Counted from the first letter of the stretch, positions 37,529-46,863 are shown. The stretch is 64,000 nucleotides of DNA from a bacterium (GCA_017744355.1 JAGIBK010000002.1:649660-713659); one strand, 5' to 3'. Notes: generated by a model from the sequence alone, not told the origin. A program made the numbers and translations.

Positions 37529-38926
37529 ATGCCCGAATCGACTCACGACGTTTCCCAGCTCACCGCACTGATTCTCGCCGCCGGCAAGGGAACTCGAATG
37601 AAGAGCGCCCTGCCCAAGGTCCTCCACCGGATCGCGGGCGAGCCCCTCATCGGGCACGTGCTCGCGACCGTCGAGCGGCTCGGCATCTCGCGCACGGTCG
37701 CCATCGTCGGCCACGGCGCCGAGCAGGTCCGCGCCGCGCTGAGCGAGGCGGTCCAGACCGTCGAGCAGCGTGAGCAGCTCGGCACCGCCCACGCGGTCCT
37801 CCAGGCCGAGAGCGCCCTTGCGGGCTTCACGGGCGAGGTCGTCATCCTGAGTGGCGACGTGCCCCTTTTGAGCCCCGAGACCTTGCTTGCGATGCTCGAC
37901 ACCCACCGCAAGGCGGGTGCCGCCCTGACGGCGCTCACCTTCAAGCCCCAGGACCCCTCGCGCTACGGTCGCATCGTGCGGGACGCCGCGGGTCACCTCT
38001 CGCGGATCGTCGAGTACAAGGACGCCACCGAGGCCGAGCGCGAAATCGGCGAGGTCAACGCCGGGGTCTACCTCGCCGACTGGCCCCAACTGCTCGCGGC
38101 CCTCAAGGGCATCGGCAACGACAACGCCCAGGGCGAGTACTACCTGCCGGATGCGGTGACGGCCCTCAACGCCAAGGGCCTGGTGGTCGCCGCCTACGCG
38201 ACCGACGACGAGATTGAGGTCGCGGGCGTCAACACCCGCCTGGAGCTGGTGGCCCTCGGCGAAGCCTACCAGGAGCGCGCCGCGCGCCAGTGGCTCGAAG
38301 CCGGGGTGACCATCGAGAGCCCCCGCACCACCTGGATCGGGCCCCGGGTCTCCCTCGGCGAGGATACGGTGGTCGAGTCGGGCGTCCAGCTCTACGGCCG
38401 CACCCGGGTCGGCAGCGGCTGCCGCATCGGCGCGCACAGCCAGCTCATCGACGCTGTGCTGGGCGATGACGTCACCATCCTCCAGTCGTACCTCTCGGAG
38501 TCGGCGGTGGGCGACGGCACCATCGTCGGCCCCTTCGCTCATCTCCGCAACGGCGCCGAAATCGGCACCAACTGCCGGATCGGCAACTTCGTCGAGGTCA
38601 AGGGCTCGGTCTTCGGCGATGGCGCCAAGGCCTCGCACCTCGCCTACATCGGGGATGCCTCGGTGGGCGCCAAGGCCAACATCGGGGCGGGCACCATCAC
38701 CTGCAACTACGACGGGGAGCGCAAGCACCGCACCACGATCGGCGAGGGCAGCTTCGTCGGCTCCAACAACACCCTCGTCGCCCCTGTCACCATCGGCGCT
38801 GGCGCCTACACGGCGGCAGGTTCCACCATCACCCAAGACGTGCCCGACGGCGCGCTCGCTTTTGGGCGTGCTCGGCAGGCCGTGAAGCTCGGCTGGGCCA
38901 TGCAGCGAAAGGGCATCAAGCAATGA
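37529..38926 (+). CDS. glmU: Bifunctional UDP-GlcNAc pyrophosphorylase / GlcN-1-P acetyltransferase
   Basis: A 465-aa protein. The N-terminal uridyltransferase has 'LILAAGKGTRMKSALPKVLH'. The C-terminal left-handed beta-helix (about 255-450) has hexapeptide repeats and the acetyltransferase signature 'NIGAGTITCNYDG'. It makes UDP-GlcNAc for peptidoglycan and LPS. The ATG follows GATAGGAGAGAAAG. It is the first gene of glmU-prs-pth, an order common in bacteria. Confidence 0.97.
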   Translation: MPESTHDVSQLTALILAAGKGTRMKSALPKVLHRIAGEPLIGHVLATVERLGISRTVAIVGHGAEQVRAALSEAVQTVEQREQLGTAHAVLQAESALAGFTGEVVILSGDVPLLSPETLLAMLDTHRKAGAALTALTFKPQDPSRYGRIVRDAAGHLSRIVEYKDATEAEREIGEVNAGVYLADWPQLLAALKGIGNDNAQGEYYLPDAVTALNAKGLVVAAYATDDEIEVAGVNTRLELVALGEAYQERAARQWLEAGVTIESPRTTWIGPRVSLGEDTVVESGVQLYGRTRVGSGCRIGAHSQLIDAVLGDDVTILQSYLSESAVGDGTIVGPFAHLRNGAEIGTNCRIGNFVEVKGSVFGDGAKASHLAYIGDASVGAKANIGAGTITCNYDGERKHRTTIGEGSFVGSNNTLVAPVTIGAGAYTAAGSTITQDVPDGALAFGRARQAVKLGWAMQRKGIKQ

Positions 38927-39915
38927 CGGACCAGACCACCATGCTCTCCTCTCGGCGCGGCGAGCGGGTCCACATCCCGCAGCGCTCCATGAAGATCTTC
39001 TCGGGGTCGGCCAACCCGGCGCTCGCCGAGGAGGTCGCCACCTACCTGGGCACCGAGATCGAACCCATCAAGATCGCGAACTTCTCGGACGGCGAGATCT
39101 ACGTCCAGATCCAGAACTCGGTGCGCGGGGCCGACGTCTTCTTGGTGCAGCCCATCTGCCACCCGGTCAACTACAACATGATGGAGCTGATGATCATGCT
39201 CGATGCGTTCAAGCGCGCATCGGCCCACTCGATCACGGCCGTGATCCCCTACTACGCCTACGCTCGCCAGGACCGCAAGGCCCAGGGCCGCGAGGCCATC
39301 ACGGCCAAGCTGGTCGCCGACCTGCTCACCACCGCCGGCGCCACCCGCGTCTTGACCATGGACCTGCACGCCCCCCAGATCCAGGGCTTCTTCAACATCC
39401 TGGTCGATCATCTCCACGCTTCGCCGGTCTTGGTCGAGTACGTCCGCAAGAAGAACTTCGAGGACCTGGTCATCGTCTCGCCCGACGTGGGCGGCGTGGC
39501 GCGCGCCCGCTCCTACGCCAAGAAGCTCGACGCGCCCCTGGCCATCATCGATAAGCGCCGTCCCAAGCACAACACCGCCGAGGTCCTCAACATCATCGGC
39601 GACATCAAGGACAAGACCTGCGTCATCCTCGACGACCTGGCGGACACCGCTGGCACCCTGACCGAGGTCGCCAAGCTCCTGATGGCTCAGGGTGCTCGCG
39701 CGGTTTACGCCTGCGTCACCCACGGCGTGCTCTCGGGGCCCGCCATCGAGCGGATCGAGGCCTCGCCCCTTTCCGAACTCATCATTACCAATACCATCCC
39801 CCTGCCCGAGGAGAAGCAAATCTCCAAGATCAAGGTCCTCTCGGTGGCGGGGCTCTTGGGCGAAGCGATCCTGCGCATCCACGAGGATGCGTCGATCAGC
39901 ACCATGTTCGAGTAG
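38923..39915 (+). CDS. prs: Ribose-phosphate pyrophosphokinase
   Basis: A 330-aa protein that overlaps glmU by 4 bp (ATGA). Signatures are 'KIFSGSANPALAEEVA', 'IPYYAYARQDRKAQGREAIT', 'DLHAPQIQGFF' and the PRPP loop 'VILDDLADTAGTL'. It makes PRPP for nucleotide, His and Trp synthesis. About 20 residues before the conserved core form an N-terminal extension. Confidence 0.97.
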   Translation: MTDQTTMLSSRRGERVHIPQRSMKIFSGSANPALAEEVATYLGTEIEPIKIANFSDGEIYVQIQNSVRGADVFLVQPICHPVNYNMMELMIMLDAFKRASAHSITAVIPYYAYARQDRKAQGREAITAKLVADLLTTAGATRVLTMDLHAPQIQGFFNILVDHLHASPVLVEYVRKKNFEDLVIVSPDVGGVARARSYAKKLDAPLAIIDKRRPKHNTAEVLNIIGDIKDKTCVILDDLADTAGTLTEVAKLLMAQGARAVYACVTHGVLSGPAIERIEASPLSELIITNTIPLPEEKQISKIKVLSVAGLLGEAILRIHEDASISTMFE

Positions 39916-39918
39916 GCC

Positions 39919-40497
39919 ATGAAGGTCGTCGTTGGCCTCGGGAACCCGGGGAAACAGTACGAGGAGACCCGCCACAACGCGGGCTTCATGGTCGTCGAGC
40001 GCCTGGCCAAGGCCATGGGCGTCGAGGGCAAGCACGAGCCGCGCTTCGAGGCCATGGTCGGCGAGGGGCGTCTCGGCACCGAGAAGGTGATCCTGGTCGA
40101 GCCCCTCACCTTCATGAACCTGTCGGGCCGCTCCATCCAGAAGGTGCTGCACTTCTACAAGCTCACGCCCGACGACCTCATCGTCGTCTACGACGACTTC
40201 GCCATCCCGTGCGGCACGGTGCGGGTGCGGACTTCGGGCTCGGCGGGGGGCCACAACGGCATCTCGTCGACCATCTCCTGCCTCAACACCCAGGCCTTCC
40301 CGAGGGTGCGGGTGGGGGTCGGGCCGCTGCCGCCCGGGGCCTCGACCACCTCGTTCGTGCTCGGCAAGTTCCGCCCGGATGAGCTTCCCTTGCTGGAGCA
40401 GGGCCTGGACGACGCGGTCGGAGCGGTCGAAACGGCCATCCGCCAGGGCTTCACCGAGGCGATGCAGCGTTTCAACGCCGCCAAGGCCGTGACCTAA
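39919..40497 (+). CDS. pth: Peptidyl-tRNA hydrolase
   Basis: A 192-aa protein, the usual length. Signatures are 'VVGLGNPGKQYEETRHNAGF' with the catalytic His, 'EPLTFMNLSGRS', 'DDFAIPCGTVRVR' and 'GGHNGISSTI'. It recycles peptidyl-tRNA dropped from ribosomes. It starts 3 bp after prs and ends before a strong terminator. Confidence 0.97.
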   Translation: MKVVVGLGNPGKQYEETRHNAGFMVVERLAKAMGVEGKHEPRFEAMVGEGRLGTEKVILVEPLTFMNLSGRSIQKVLHFYKLTPDDLIVVYDDFAIPCGTVRVRTSGSAGGHNGISSTISCLNTQAFPRVRVGVGPLPPGASTTSFVLGKFRPDELPLLEQGLDDAVGAVETAIRQGFTEAMQRFNAAKAVT

Positions 40498-40506
40498 TTC
40501 AAACTG

Positions 40507-40540
40507 AAAAGCCGCCCTCAAGCGAGGGCGGCTTTTCTTT
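40507..40540. terminator. Bidirectional terminator
   Basis: A 13-bp stem, AAAAGCCGCCCTC / GAGGGCGGCTTTT, with loop AAGC. T-tracts on both strands serve pth and the convergent unknown gene. Confidence 0.92.
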
Positions 40541-41213
40541 AGCTTTTCATCCAGTCCGGCAGGCGCTTCAGGCCTCGGTCCAGGTAATCCCTGGCGTGGG
40601 CGGCGGCGAGGCCGGCGGCGACCTCGGCGACCTGCTCCAGGCCCATCACCGTGAAGAGGTCCTTGCTGTCAGGCGTCAGGCCGATGCGGACCAGGTCCTT
40701 GAGCGGGAGCTTGTCGAGGCCGGCGCTCAGGTAGGCCTCGGGGTGGGTGTCGTAGGCGAACTGCTTGAAGGCCTCGTCGTCCAGCTCCAGCTTGTCGAAA
40801 GCGGCCGGGTCCGCCTTGAGGCGCGCCTCGATGGCGACCTGGAGGTTCATGCGCGCCTGGGCGAGCCAGGCCTGCCCCGTGGGCGAGAGCTTGGGGGCGA
40901 GCTCTTCAGTGAAGCGCTTGGCGTACTTCTCGCCATAGTTGAGGTAGTAGCCAGGGGGCTCCACGCCCGGGTGCCGGCGCTGGAAGTCTTCGTAGCGCGC
41001 CCGGTAGTAGTCGGTGCCGCCGAGCTTCGTCATGGGCTGGGGCGGAAGGGCGACGGTCACCGAGGCCTGGGCGACCGCCGACGAGAGCATCAAAGCGTCG
41101 TTCGACAGTCGTGCCTTGGGTAGCGTGGCCTTGGCAGGAGCGGTGCCCTCCTCGGCGGCGCGGGGCTTGGGGATGAGGCCCGAGAGCGGGGATTGGCCGG
41201 AAATCTTTTGCAT
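40539..41213 (-). CDS. Unrecognised helical protein
   Basis: A 224-aa protein, soluble, with no signal peptide. A disordered, Pro/Ala-rich N-terminus (about 1-55) precedes a mostly helical body with 'GYYLNYGEKYAKRFTEEL' and 'LDKLPLKDLVRIGLTPDSKD'. No family is recognised. It lies downstream of the glycine-zipper-like gene on the same strand, but an intervening terminator suggests partial independence. The ribosome site is weak (AGG). Confidence 0.7.
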   Translation of the reverse strand: MQKISGQSPLSGLIPKPRAAEEGTAPAKATLPKARLSNDALMLSSAVAQASVTVALPPQPMTKLGGTDYYRARYEDFQRRHPGVEPPGYYLNYGEKYAKRFTEELAPKLSPTGQAWLAQARMNLQVAIEARLKADPAAFDKLELDDEAFKQFAYDTHPEAYLSAGLDKLPLKDLVRIGLTPDSKDLFTVMGLEQVAEVAAGLAAAHARDYLDRGLKRLPDWMKS

Positions 41214-41244
41214 GGGTCTTTACCTGTGAGGCGTGGGACGAAAA

Positions 41245-41277
41245 GACGCCTGTTCGGTATATACCCGAGCAGGCGTC
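41245..41277 (-). terminator. Terminator after the glycine-zipper-like gene
   Basis: A 13-base stem with one mismatch, GACGCCTGTTCGG / CCGAGCAGGCGTC, followed on the minus strand by TTTTCG. Confidence 0.75.
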
Positions 41278-41301
41278 CTGAACGCGTGGCGTCGCGTGAT
41301 T

Positions 41302-42054
41302 TTAGGTGATGGCCTTGTGAACGTTGTTCACGAAGGGCTTGCGGATAGTCTTTTCATACAGGTAACCGAAGCCGATGCCTGCCGCGATGCCCAGGGCCGT
41401 GCCCACGAAGGGGATGGGGATGAGCGAGCCCAGCGTCGCGCCGATGACGGTGCTGGTGGCGCCGATGCCCGTGTAGGCGGCGGTGTCCACGGCGAAGGTG
41501 GCGATCGCCTTCGAGGGGGTGATCTCGCCCCGGGCGACGTCGATCAGGTTGGTGACGCCCGAGACCACGGCCGAGACGAGGAAGTTGGACTTCAGCGCGC
41601 CGACCCACATGTTCATGCCGCTCTTGAGGGCATTGCCGATGCCGTTCAGGCCACCGCTGAGGCCGCCGCCGATGACGCCACCGCCGGTGCCGCCCATCAC
41701 GCCGCCTGATAGGCCGCTCGCTGCCACCCCGCCGGCTGCCGCTTCGGCGCCGCTGGCGAAGCCGCCGAGGCCCGGGTTCATGACGCCGCCTGCCGCTCCG
41801 CCGCCGATCCCGCCGGTGAGGCCACCCGTGAAGCGCGAGAAGAAGTTCTTGACGCCGTTGAGGAGGTTCGAGCCGATCCCGGAATCGAGCCCCACCTTGA
41901 TGAGGGGGGTGCCTATGCGGACGGTGCTGGTGAAGGAGTCGCCCGCGGGAGCCTTCTTGGGGCCACCCGCCTGGACATCGACGCTCTGCACGGCCGGCGC
42001 GTAGGTCTTCGTCCGAACGGAGAGATTGTTGTTAACGCCGCTGATGCCAGCCAT
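41302..42054 (-). CDS. Unrecognised glycine-zipper-like protein
   Basis: A 250-aa protein. The ATG follows AAGGAGGTCCCTC. No signal peptide. After a polar N-terminus (about 1-70), residues 75-140 are dominated by GG and GGG steps ('GGLTGGIGGGAAGGV'). A hydrophobic C-terminal half follows ('ATLGSLIPIPFVGTALGIAA', then 'IGFGYLYEKT'). This pattern suits membrane insertion or oligomerisation; pore formers and glycine-zipper coat proteins look similar. The function is unknown. It has a repeat-rich upstream region (42079-42149). Confidence 0.72.
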   Translation of the reverse strand: MAGISGVNNNLSVRTKTYAPAVQSVDVQAGGPKKAPAGDSFTSTVRIGTPLIKVGLDSGIGSNLLNGVKNFFSRFTGGLTGGIGGGAAGGVMNPGLGGFASGAEAAAGGVAASGLSGGVMGGTGGGVIGGGLSGGLNGIGNALKSGMNMWVGALKSNFLVSAVVSGVTNLIDVARGEITPSKAIATFAVDTAAYTGIGATSTVIGATLGSLIPIPFVGTALGIAAGIGFGYLYEKTIRKPFVNNVHKAIT

Positions 42055-42078
42055 GAGGGACCTCCTTGCGTGAGGGAA

Positions 42079-42149
42079 ACGGTTACCTGAGAGGGTTATG
42101 ACCGTTAGGACGGTGTTAATCGGTTATCGGACGGTTAAGTCACCGTTAA
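42079..42149. promoter_or_regulatory. Cluster of ACGGTTA/ACCGTTA repeats
   Basis: Words at 42079 (ACGGTTAC), 42101 (ACCGTTAG), 42110 (ACGGTGTTAA), 42121 (CGGTTAT), 42131 (ACGGTTAA) and 42142 (ACCGTTAA). Their TTA cores start at 42083, 42105, 42116, 42124, 42135 and 42146, mostly 11 or 22 bp apart. The cluster lies 25-95 bp before the glycine-zipper-like gene. The rest of the gap to 42285 holds no gene. Confidence 0.6.
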
Positions 42150-42285
42150 TTTCCGGGACAGATGCGTTAAGAGGGTCGGCGGACGTCATGAGATCGCTCG
42201 TCAGGAAAAGCGTGAGCCATTTGCCTACGTTCGCCTGCTTATCTCAGGGGTATAGACTTCCCTGAGCTTTGTCATGGAGAATCTA

Positions 42286-42933
42286 ATGGCGTTTCGAGTG
42301 CAGAGAAGCGAGCGTTTCCCCCTCTTTGCGTTCCTGGTCGCAGGGGGCCTCCTTGGGGCTTGCGCGAGCTCCGAGGACTTGGGCCACCTCGAGCCGCTTG
42401 CCATCGTTCCGTCCGAGCGCCGGACCTCGACCCCAAGCCCGACGCCGACCCCTACTCCGACGTCCACGCCGAGCCCCAAGCCTACGCCGACCCCAACGCC
42501 GGAGCCTACCCCGACTCCCGAGGCGACCGCGACGCCCTCGCCGGAGCCAACCTCGACCGCATCGCCCGGCCCCACGCCCTCGCCCGAGCCGACGCCGACT
42601 CAGGCCCCGACGGCACAGCGGGTGGTGGTCTCGCCCAATTCGGCGACGATCAATGCCAAGTCCCCTTCGGGGCAGGGCGCGCAGGGCTTCGTCACCAGCA
42701 TCCGCCTGGTCTCGACCGTCGCGATGTCTGACGGCAGCACCAACGAGGCCGTGACCTGGTCCACCTCGGACCCCGCTCGCGCGACGGTCGGTGCGGACGG
42801 CACGGTGCAGGCGCCATCCACCGCCACGGCCGGAACCGTCACCATCACCGCGACCGCCCGTGGATCGAGCCTCTCGGCTTCGGCCCTGATCACCGTGACG
42901 ACGCACGGTCGCGTCAACGTCATCGTCAAGTAG
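42286..42933 (+). CDS. Lipoprotein with Pro-Thr stalk and Ig-like domain
   Basis: A 215-aa protein. The ATG at 42286 follows GGAGA with 5-base spacing; an ATG at 42274 is less well placed. The lipoprotein signal ends 'GLLGAC' (Cys26). A stalk of about 70 residues is built from PT, SP and EP repeats, typical of surface display. A C-terminal Big-2-like domain follows ('[12 protein letters not shown]', '[20 protein letters not shown]'). It is the first of four lipoprotein genes separated by 6-11 bp. Confidence 0.85.
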   Translation: MAFRVQRSERFPLFAFLVAGGLLGACASSEDLGHLEPLAIVPSERRTSTPSPTPTPTPTSTPSPKPTPTPTPEPTPTPEATATPSPEPTSTASPGPTPSPEPTPTQAPTAQRVVVSPNSATINAKSPSGQGAQGFVTSIRLVSTVAMSDGSTNEAVTWSTSDPARATVGADGTVQAPSTATAGTVTITATARGSSLSASALITVTTHGRVNVIVK

Positions 42934-42939
42934 GAGAAG

Positions 42940-43956
42940 ATGATGCGCTTCCCCGTCCTCCCGTCTCTGTCGATCGTCTCGCTGCTTGCGCCTCTCGCGC
43001 TCGCCGCCTGCGTCTCCATGCCGCTGCTCATGCCGGGTGAGCACTCAAGCCCCCTTGCTGGCGCCGAGGCTTCATCCGCGCATCGTGAGACTTCTCGCCC
43101 GACCTTGTCCGGAACGGTGACGGTGACCGTGGCTTGGCCCGAGCGGCGGGATTACCGGAGCCAGGCCATCCCCTTGCGAACGAACGCGCTCACCGTCCAG
43201 GTGCTGGACACGTCCAATCATGTCTTGGCTTCGGCGGTCCTGAGCCGGCCCCAGGCGGGTACCTTGCCGACGACCGCCAACCTCTCGGTGCCTGCCGGTC
43301 CCAATCGTCTCGTCGTGGTCAAGGCTTATCAGGAGCAGGTACCCGGCTTCGACTCGCTACCGCTCGCCCAGGGAAGCGCCACCGTGACCGTGGAGCCGAG
43401 CAGCGAGGTGACGGCGGATTTAACCCTCGTCCCGGCCGACATGCCCGAGATTCTCTCCATCCCTGCCAATGGGGCTCCCCTCTCCTCCATCGCGATCGAT
43501 GGCAGCGGCTTCGAAGGCTGGGGCCAGCCGGTCGAGGTGCGTTTCGGAGGCATTCTCGCGCCTTACGTCTCGGGGACCGAGAGCCGGCTTTCGGTCGTGG
43601 TGCCGAGTGACGCCGAGGACGGCCCCATCACGGTGAAGGCCGACGGCCTGACGGCAACGAGCTCGGAGAGTTTTCGGATCATCCGAGGGCTCTCGTTGAG
43701 CCCAGAGAGCGCCGTCGCCTCGGCCGGAGCTCGCATCGACTACGCCCTGAGCGCGATCGACAGGCACGGCGCTTCGATCCCCGAGCCAAACGTCGCGTGG
43801 TTCTTCGAGCAAACCTACCCCATCCTGCCGCCTCCCCCAGGGACCCCCGCATCCATCCTGCTCGACGGTCATTTCACCCCCGGCTCCACGGGAAGCTACG
43901 AGATACGCATCGTGGCGGGGCGCCTCGTCGCCACTGCCTCGGTCACGGTCAACTAG
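42940..43956 (+). CDS. Lipoprotein with IPT/TIG-like and beta-sandwich domains
   Basis: A 338-aa protein. The start follows TAGGAGAAG (two consecutive ATGs). The lipoprotein signal ends 'ALAAC' (Cys24). The first domain has 'SGTVTVTVAWPERRDYRSQA', a pattern of secreted beta-sandwich repeats. Residues 165-245 form an IPT/TIG-like domain ('GAPLSSIAIDGSGFEGWG', 'VRFGGILAPYVSGTESRLSV'). An Ig-like C-terminus follows. It is second in the lipoprotein operon; adhesion or scaffolding is inferred. Confidence 0.82.
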   Translation: MMRFPVLPSLSIVSLLAPLALAACVSMPLLMPGEHSSPLAGAEASSAHRETSRPTLSGTVTVTVAWPERRDYRSQAIPLRTNALTVQVLDTSNHVLASAVLSRPQAGTLPTTANLSVPAGPNRLVVVKAYQEQVPGFDSLPLAQGSATVTVEPSSEVTADLTLVPADMPEILSIPANGAPLSSIAIDGSGFEGWGQPVEVRFGGILAPYVSGTESRLSVVVPSDAEDGPITVKADGLTATSSESFRIIRGLSLSPESAVASAGARIDYALSAIDRHGASIPEPNVAWFFEQTYPILPPPPGTPASILLDGHFTPGSTGSYEIRIVAGRLVATASVTVN

Positions 43957-43966
43957 GAGGGTCACC

Positions 43967-46852
43967 ATGCTTCAGCCCATCAAGCGCCGCCGGCCCGGTA
44001 TCGCCCCTGGGATGGCCGTTCTGCTCGCGTTTGGCGTCACCTCCTGCGTGGCTCCGGCTACCACTGGTTTTTCGAGCTTGCCGGATGCCCCGGCGCGCAC
44101 CTCGGACGGCACGTCGAGCCTCGAGCAGGTGGCGGCACAGTCCCGCGCGACCGACACTGCCATTCGTGGCACGCTGTCAGTGCCCGAGAGCCGCGCGATT
44201 CAGGCCGCGCCGGACTATGCCGCCAAGAACGCGACCCTGACGCTCGTCTCGCTTGCGGACAACCTCACCATCGTCACCGGGCGCACCAACGCCGACGGCA
44301 CCTTCGTGCTCGGCCTCAACGGCTTTTCCCCCGCCCCCGGCTCGACGTACCTGCTGGAGGCGAGTCGGGGCCTCAACAACAACGCCGCGGGTAACGAGGT
44401 CGCACGCTTCCGCACCTTCTTGACCTGGACGGGGGGCGCCTGGACGAGCGTCTCGGGCACGGCGGTCGTGATCAACGCCCAGACCACCGCGGTGGCGGTC
44501 ATCAGCAGCCTCGATCCCCTCAACGTGCCGCCTGGCGGCACCATGAACAAGGTCTCTGGTACCAGCCTCAACGCCTCGCCGGCTTTGACCAATCACCCCA
44601 ACTCCGAGATTGCAGCGCTCGCGACTGAGATGCTCAATTACCTGATCAAGGACTTCGACCCGGTGCGCAACACGGCGAACATCGGGCCGAGCATCACCAC
44701 CCTGACCCCGTCGAATCCGGCGCCAGGTGGGGCGATGACCATCTCGGGCAGCGGCTTCTCGCCGATCCAGAGCGGCAACGTGGTCCTCTTCGGCGCGGCG
44801 ACCGCCTCGATCTTCACGGCTTCGTCCACGGCGCTCGGGGTGTTCGTGCCCCCCGGCGCGCCTTTCTTGGGGACCGTCACCGTCAAGACGAGCCTCGGGG
44901 CGAGCAAGGAGGCGGCAAGCTACACGCTCTCCGCCACGGGGGGCGGCGGCGGTGGCGGCGGGGGAAGCGTTGGCGGCCTCAGCGTCTCGGCCCTGGTACC
45001 TGCCAACGGGGCGCCGGGCGACTCGATCATGATCCGGGGGACCGGTTTCAGCCCGGTCCTGACGGACAACGTGGTCAAGTTCGCCGGGGTCGATGCCGAG
45101 GTCACCTACGCCGACAGCGAGATGGTCGTGGCCAAGGTGCCCGCCGGGGCAGCCTCGGGCCCCATGACCATCACGGTGGGCGGGGTGACCAAGGGCTTCT
45201 TCTTCAACTTCACGGTGCCTATCATCGCGTCGTTCAACCCCAACACTGGCAACGAGTTGACCTCGGTGACGGTCAACGGCCAGAACTTCGCGACCCAAGG
45301 CCCCCAGAGCAAGATCCGCTTCAACGGGGTTCCCTCGCCAAACATCACGTCCTGGTTCGGGACGCAGGCGGTTGGCCTTGCGCCGCCCCCTTCGCTGAGC
45401 GCACGCATCTCGGGCCCGCTCACGGTCCAGTCGGACGCGGGGATCATCAGCCAGAGCGGAGGACCCTTCACTGCCCGCCAGAACGTCGTCGAGAACTTCG
45501 CGACCACCAACCAGCGCAATGCCGGCACCAATGCCGCCTGGGGAAGTAACGCCCTCCAGCCGGCAGCGGCGGTCACGACCTTCACCCAGACCAACTTCAG
45601 CGCCAACACCAATGTAGGCGTGCTGCTGAATGCTAGCAACCAAGTTACGGTGCAGCCACTCGCGATCGCCCATACCGGACAACAGCCAGGAAATTCCTGG
45701 TGCGCGCAGTTGGGGGTAGATGGGACCAGCTACTTCATCAACAACGGAGGCACCGTCTATCGCTATTCCCTTCTCGACGGTTCTTTGCTGGGTACGCGTG
45801 CGATGGTGTATCAGAGCTCCTCGGCTGCCTATGTTTACCTGGCTTCAGAGAATGCATACGCGGAAATTGGCGGGAACGCGGCAAGCATCTACAAGTTCAA
45901 TGCTTTCGCAGGTTCGTATATTTCCGGCGGCTTCTCGCATACCCCTTTTATGGCTTCGAACGGAACTCATTACCTGCTCAGCAACGGCTGGGGGAGCCAT
46001 CAGATCACCAACACGAGCTTCGGTGGGGTTGCCAGCCCCTTTAGCTTGGGCACCACGAACTTTTCCGCTGCCGGCTTCACGGGTTCAAGTACGTTCCTCT
46101 ACAAGGATTCGGCTGCAGCGACCATCACCACCTTGATGGCACTGACGTACCCTTCTCCGTCGTCGGCGGCTACTAGCTTGCCCTTCAGCATCGGAAGCAC
46201 CGGTCTTAGTAACATCGGGTCCCCGACCATCGGCTCGAATGGTACTCACCTCTTCATTCTGGGCTCAAATGCGGCCTACAACGGTGGGGCACTGTCGCTC
46301 TTTAAATTCAACGTCAGCGGATCGGCGATTACGCTTGGGAGTGGTTCAACCGGCACCTCGGTCACCTCCGCCATCAGTCTGCCGGCGAGTTCCCTCTGGG
46401 ATACCGTCACCTTCAACCGGACGCTTCCGGCTGGTACGACCCTCACGGTGGATGTCCTCGATGGAGCGACCAACGCCGTGCTGATGAGCAACGTTTCGAT
46501 CGGCGCGAGCCTAAATGGCATCACCGCTGCCAGCATCAAGCTTAGGGCCAATCTAACAGGGGCGGTGGCTGCAGTGCCTGTGCTCACCTCGTGGTCGGTG
46601 ACGACGCGCCCCTCGTATGCCATTTCCAACGGCTATGATACGGGCACCAACTACGGCGTCTACGAGACTCCTGTCATCACCGCGAACAATGCCAACTACG
46701 CCTTCGAGTACTCGGACAGCGCGGATAACAGCGCATGGGGGTCCTGGGTATCGGATATCACCACGCTCAGTCGTCGTTACATTCGCTATAGGGTCAACTT
46801 CTCTGGGTCAAACACCCAGATCACCCGCATCACCCTGCCGTATACCTACTAG
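43967..46852 (+). CDS. Large surface lipoprotein with tandem IPT/TIG domains
   Basis: A 961-aa protein. The ATG follows AGGAGGGTCACC. The lipoprotein signal ends 'VTSC' (Cys27). A carboxypeptidase-regulatory-like region (about 60-170) is followed by three IPT/TIG-like domains ('SNPAPGGAMTISGSGFSPIQ', 'NGAPGDSIMIRGTGFSP', 'NPNTGNELTSVTVNGQNF'), the first two joined by a Gly-rich linker. The last 420 residues are rich in Ser, Thr, Asn and Tyr and look like a beta-propeller or sandwich. Their coding DNA (from about 45.6 kb) is visibly less GC-rich than the rest. Probable adhesin or binding protein. Confidence 0.82.
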   Translation: MLQPIKRRRPGIAPGMAVLLAFGVTSCVAPATTGFSSLPDAPARTSDGTSSLEQVAAQSRATDTAIRGTLSVPESRAIQAAPDYAAKNATLTLVSLADNLTIVTGRTNADGTFVLGLNGFSPAPGSTYLLEASRGLNNNAAGNEVARFRTFLTWTGGAWTSVSGTAVVINAQTTAVAVISSLDPLNVPPGGTMNKVSGTSLNASPALTNHPNSEIAALATEMLNYLIKDFDPVRNTANIGPSITTLTPSNPAPGGAMTISGSGFSPIQSGNVVLFGAATASIFTASSTALGVFVPPGAPFLGTVTVKTSLGASKEAASYTLSATGGGGGGGGGSVGGLSVSALVPANGAPGDSIMIRGTGFSPVLTDNVVKFAGVDAEVTYADSEMVVAKVPAGAASGPMTITVGGVTKGFFFNFTVPIIASFNPNTGNELTSVTVNGQNFATQGPQSKIRFNGVPSPNITSWFGTQAVGLAPPPSLSARISGPLTVQSDAGIISQSGGPFTARQNVVENFATTNQRNAGTNAAWGSNALQPAAAVTTFTQTNFSANTNVGVLLNASNQVTVQPLAIAHTGQQPGNSWCAQLGVDGTSYFINNGGTVYRYSLLDGSLLGTRAMVYQSSSAAYVYLASENAYAEIGGNAASIYKFNAFAGSYISGGFSHTPFMASNGTHYLLSNGWGSHQITNTSFGGVASPFSLGTTNFSAAGFTGSSTFLYKDSAAATITTLMALTYPSPSSAATSLPFSIGSTGLSNIGSPTIGSNGTHLFILGSNAAYNGGALSLFKFNVSGSAITLGSGSTGTSVTSAISLPASSLWDTVTFNRTLPAGTTLTVDVLDGATNAVLMSNVSIGASLNGITAASIKLRANLTGAVAAVPVLTSWSVTTRPSYAISNGYDTGTNYGVYETPVITANNANYAFEYSDSADNSAWGSWVSDITTLSRRYIRYRVNFSGSNTQITRITLPYTY

Positions 46853-46863
46853 GGGAAGACGCC

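Noticed and set aside
42421..42610. Tandem DNA repeat or CRISPR-like array
   Set aside because: The periodic DNA encodes an in-frame Pro-Thr-rich stalk of a lipoprotein; repeats are degenerate, with no spacers.
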